Shown: positions 63,004 through 64,000 of the stretch, piece by piece
How positions within the stretch are numbered: position 1 is the first letter of the stretch
Layout of the letters: the number at the start of each line of letters is the position of its first letter
NCBI RefSeq assembly: GCF_000971195.1
Contig: NZ_BBLZ01000001.1
Location: 248,001-312,000, forward strand
From: Demequina soli
GTDB taxonomy: Bacteria; Actinomycetota; Actinomycetes; Actinomycetales; Demequinaceae
Direction of reading: 5' to 3'
Length of the DNA: 64,000 bases
The notes under the pieces: model-generated
The model's input: the letters and a program-made list of their open reading frames with translations, nothing else
What the model was told of the DNA's origin: nothing
The model's database searches: none
Program-made: the position numbers and the translations under genes

Positions 63004-63708
63004 GTGGACAACCCATGGCTGTCGCTCGACTACCTCCGCCGCAACGGCGCCGAGGTGTGGGACCAGCTCGTCATCCACGCCACGCTCACGCTCGAGGCCG
63101 TGCTCATCGCGGTGGTGATCGCGCTCCCGCTCGCGGCGCTCGTGCACCGCTCGCCGCGGCTGTCCGGCACGATCATGGGCCTCACGGGCGTGCTCTACAC
63201 GATCCCCTCGTTCGCGCTGTTCGCACTGCTCGCGCCGTTCACCGGGATCGGCCGCACCACCGTGCTCGTCGGCCTCGTCGCGTACGCGCTGCTGGTCCTC
63301 GTGCGCAACACGGTGGTCGGGCTCGCCGGCGTCGACCCCGACGTCGTGGACGCGGCGCGCGGGCTCGGGTACACGCGCACCCGGATGCTCGTCGCCGTCG
63401 AGCTTCCCAACGCCCTCCCCAGCATCATCGCGGGGCTGCGGATCGCCACGGTGTCGACGGTCGCGCTCGTCACGGTGGGGGTGGTGGTCGGCTACGGAGG
63501 CCTCGGGCAGCTGATGTTCCGCGGCATGCAGTCCAACTACCGCGCCCAGATCACGACGAGCGCGCTGCTGTGCCTCGCGCTCGCGCTCGTGCTCGACCTC
63601 GCGATCGTCGCCCTGGGGCGGCGGCTCACGCCGTGGACACGCGAGCGACGCGCGCGACGCGGCGGCCGGGCGGCACGGCCCGCGGGCGCCGCGGGGGCGG
63701 CCGCATGA
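63004..63708 (+). CDS. Osmoprotectant ABC transporter permease (OpuCB-like)
   Basis: A 234-residue permease with five to six helices: LVIHATLTLEAVLIAVVIALPLAALVHRS, GVLYTIPSFALFALLAPFTGIGRTTVLVGLVAYALLVLVRNTVVGLAGV and the coupling motif VDAARGLGYTRTRMLVAVELPNALPSIIAGLRIA. The TIPSFALFALL segment is the OpuC/OsmW signature. Start is GTG 63004. A basic Arg-rich tail ends in an ATGA overlap with the next gene. Confidence 0.9.
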   Translation: MDNPWLSLDYLRRNGAEVWDQLVIHATLTLEAVLIAVVIALPLAALVHRSPRLSGTIMGLTGVLYTIPSFALFALLAPFTGIGRTTVLVGLVAYALLVLVRNTVVGLAGVDPDVVDAARGLGYTRTRMLVAVELPNALPSIIAGLRIATVSTVALVTVGVVVGYGGLGQLMFRGMQSNYRAQITTSALLCLALALVLDLAIVALGRRLTPWTRERRARRGGRAARPAGAAGAAA

Positions 63709-64000
63709 GCACCGTCGGCGACGCCTGGACCTACCTCACCACGCCGGAGAGCTGGGTGGGCGCGAACGGCATGTTCGCGCGCGGCTTCGACGGCTCGCTG
63801 CGGTTCCAGCAGGACTCGATCCTCGCGCTGGCCATCGAGCACGTCTACATGTCGTTCGCGGCGGTCGCCATCGCCGCGGCGGTCGCGCTGCCGCTCGGCC
63901 TCTGGCTCGGGCACGTCCGCCGCGGCGGCGGCGTCACGACCGTGCTGTCCAACCTCTCGCGCGCCCTCCCGACGCTCGCGCTGCTCACCCTGTTCGCCGC
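63705..64000 (+). CDS. Osmoprotectant ABC transporter permease (partial, runs off right edge)
   Basis: The first 98 codons are present: MSTVGDAWTYLTTPESWVGANG, then a periplasmic-side stretch and two helices (VYMSFAAVAIAAAVALPLGLWLG and the RALPTLALLTLFA region). It resembles the second OpuC permease (OpuCD), which usually begins with a W-x-Y segment before helix 1. ATG 63705 overlaps the previous stop. The binding protein is expected just outside the window. Confidence 0.8.
   Translation, partial: MSTVGDAWTYLTTPESWVGANGMFARGFDGSLRFQQDSILALAIEHVYMSFAAVAIAAAVALPLGLWLGHVRRGGGVTTVLSNLSRALPTLALLTLFA

Overview
The window is about 64 kb of very GC-rich DNA (roughly 70% or more by eye) packed with short intergenic gaps, GTG starts, ATGA/TGATG/GTGA overlaps and many apparently leaderless genes. 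Gene content (Eis-type acetyltransferase, Orn, group II truncated globin, M13 peptidase, EttA, fused-transmembrane PntAB, M1 peptidases, RpiB of the mycobacterial Ser type) points to an actinobacterium, most plausibly an aerobic Micrococcales member of the Cellulomonas/Demequina kind. That placement is inference. I see chromosomal housekeeping and transport DNA, with no prophage, insertion sequence, CRISPR array or plasmid backbone.

Layout. 1-4161: a kinase/M23-like fusion cut by the left edge, an aldo/keto reductase, a small DUF1761 membrane protein and two SRPBCC proteins, all on the minus strand. 4236-6200: a cysteine operon (cysK-cysE) behind a promoter and a 33-codon leader peptide with six Cys codons near its end, a strong attenuation candidate. 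6247-12084: aldo/keto reductase, drug exporter with divergent TetR, Dps, a CoA-binding protein, an Eis-like acetyltransferase. 12152-19500: RpiB, M13 metallopeptidase, alpha-glucosidase, ABC exporter, TrmL, MarR. 19571-24076: ClC transporter, lipoprotein, MFS exporter with divergent MarR. 24276-31775: two tandem pepN genes and malQ. 31840-34231: operon mscS-glbO-tesB. 34572-37782: glycine betaine-type proV-proW-proX operon. 37987-44174: thioesterase, EttA, an SSB and two dynamin-like GTPases. Then tRNA-Arg(TCT), pntA-pntB, DUF4386 protein with divergent TetR, another TetR, an old yellow enzyme. 50839-58156: a minus-strand galactofuranose/ribose-type ABC cluster (binding protein, ATPase, two permeases, a second ATPase, LacI). 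58431-60414: a YtrA-like ABC module with its GntR repressor. 60629-64000: orn, tRNA-His, DUF4126 protein, and a second osmoprotectant ABC system cut by the right edge.

Two short repeat families cross the whole window. The first is the decamer GGACGATGCG (or its complement); I found 31 exact copies in both orientations, both between genes (several as inverted pairs forming hairpins) and inside genes, where it is nearly always read as Asp-Asp-Ala or Ala-Ser-Ser. It behaves like a genome-wide signature word comparable to neisserial DNA uptake sequences or cyanobacterial HIP1, and is the most unusual thing here. The second is a REP/REPIN-like inverted element (arm CAATGACAGATGTGAC) with three copies at 12.1, 12.7 and 60.5 kb.

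Regulatory logic is unusually readable: perfect or near-perfect operator palindromes sit beside TetR, MarR, GntR and LacI genes, and about eighteen start codons have an NANNNT hexamer exactly 6 (or 7) bases upstream, which is the signature of leaderless transcripts.
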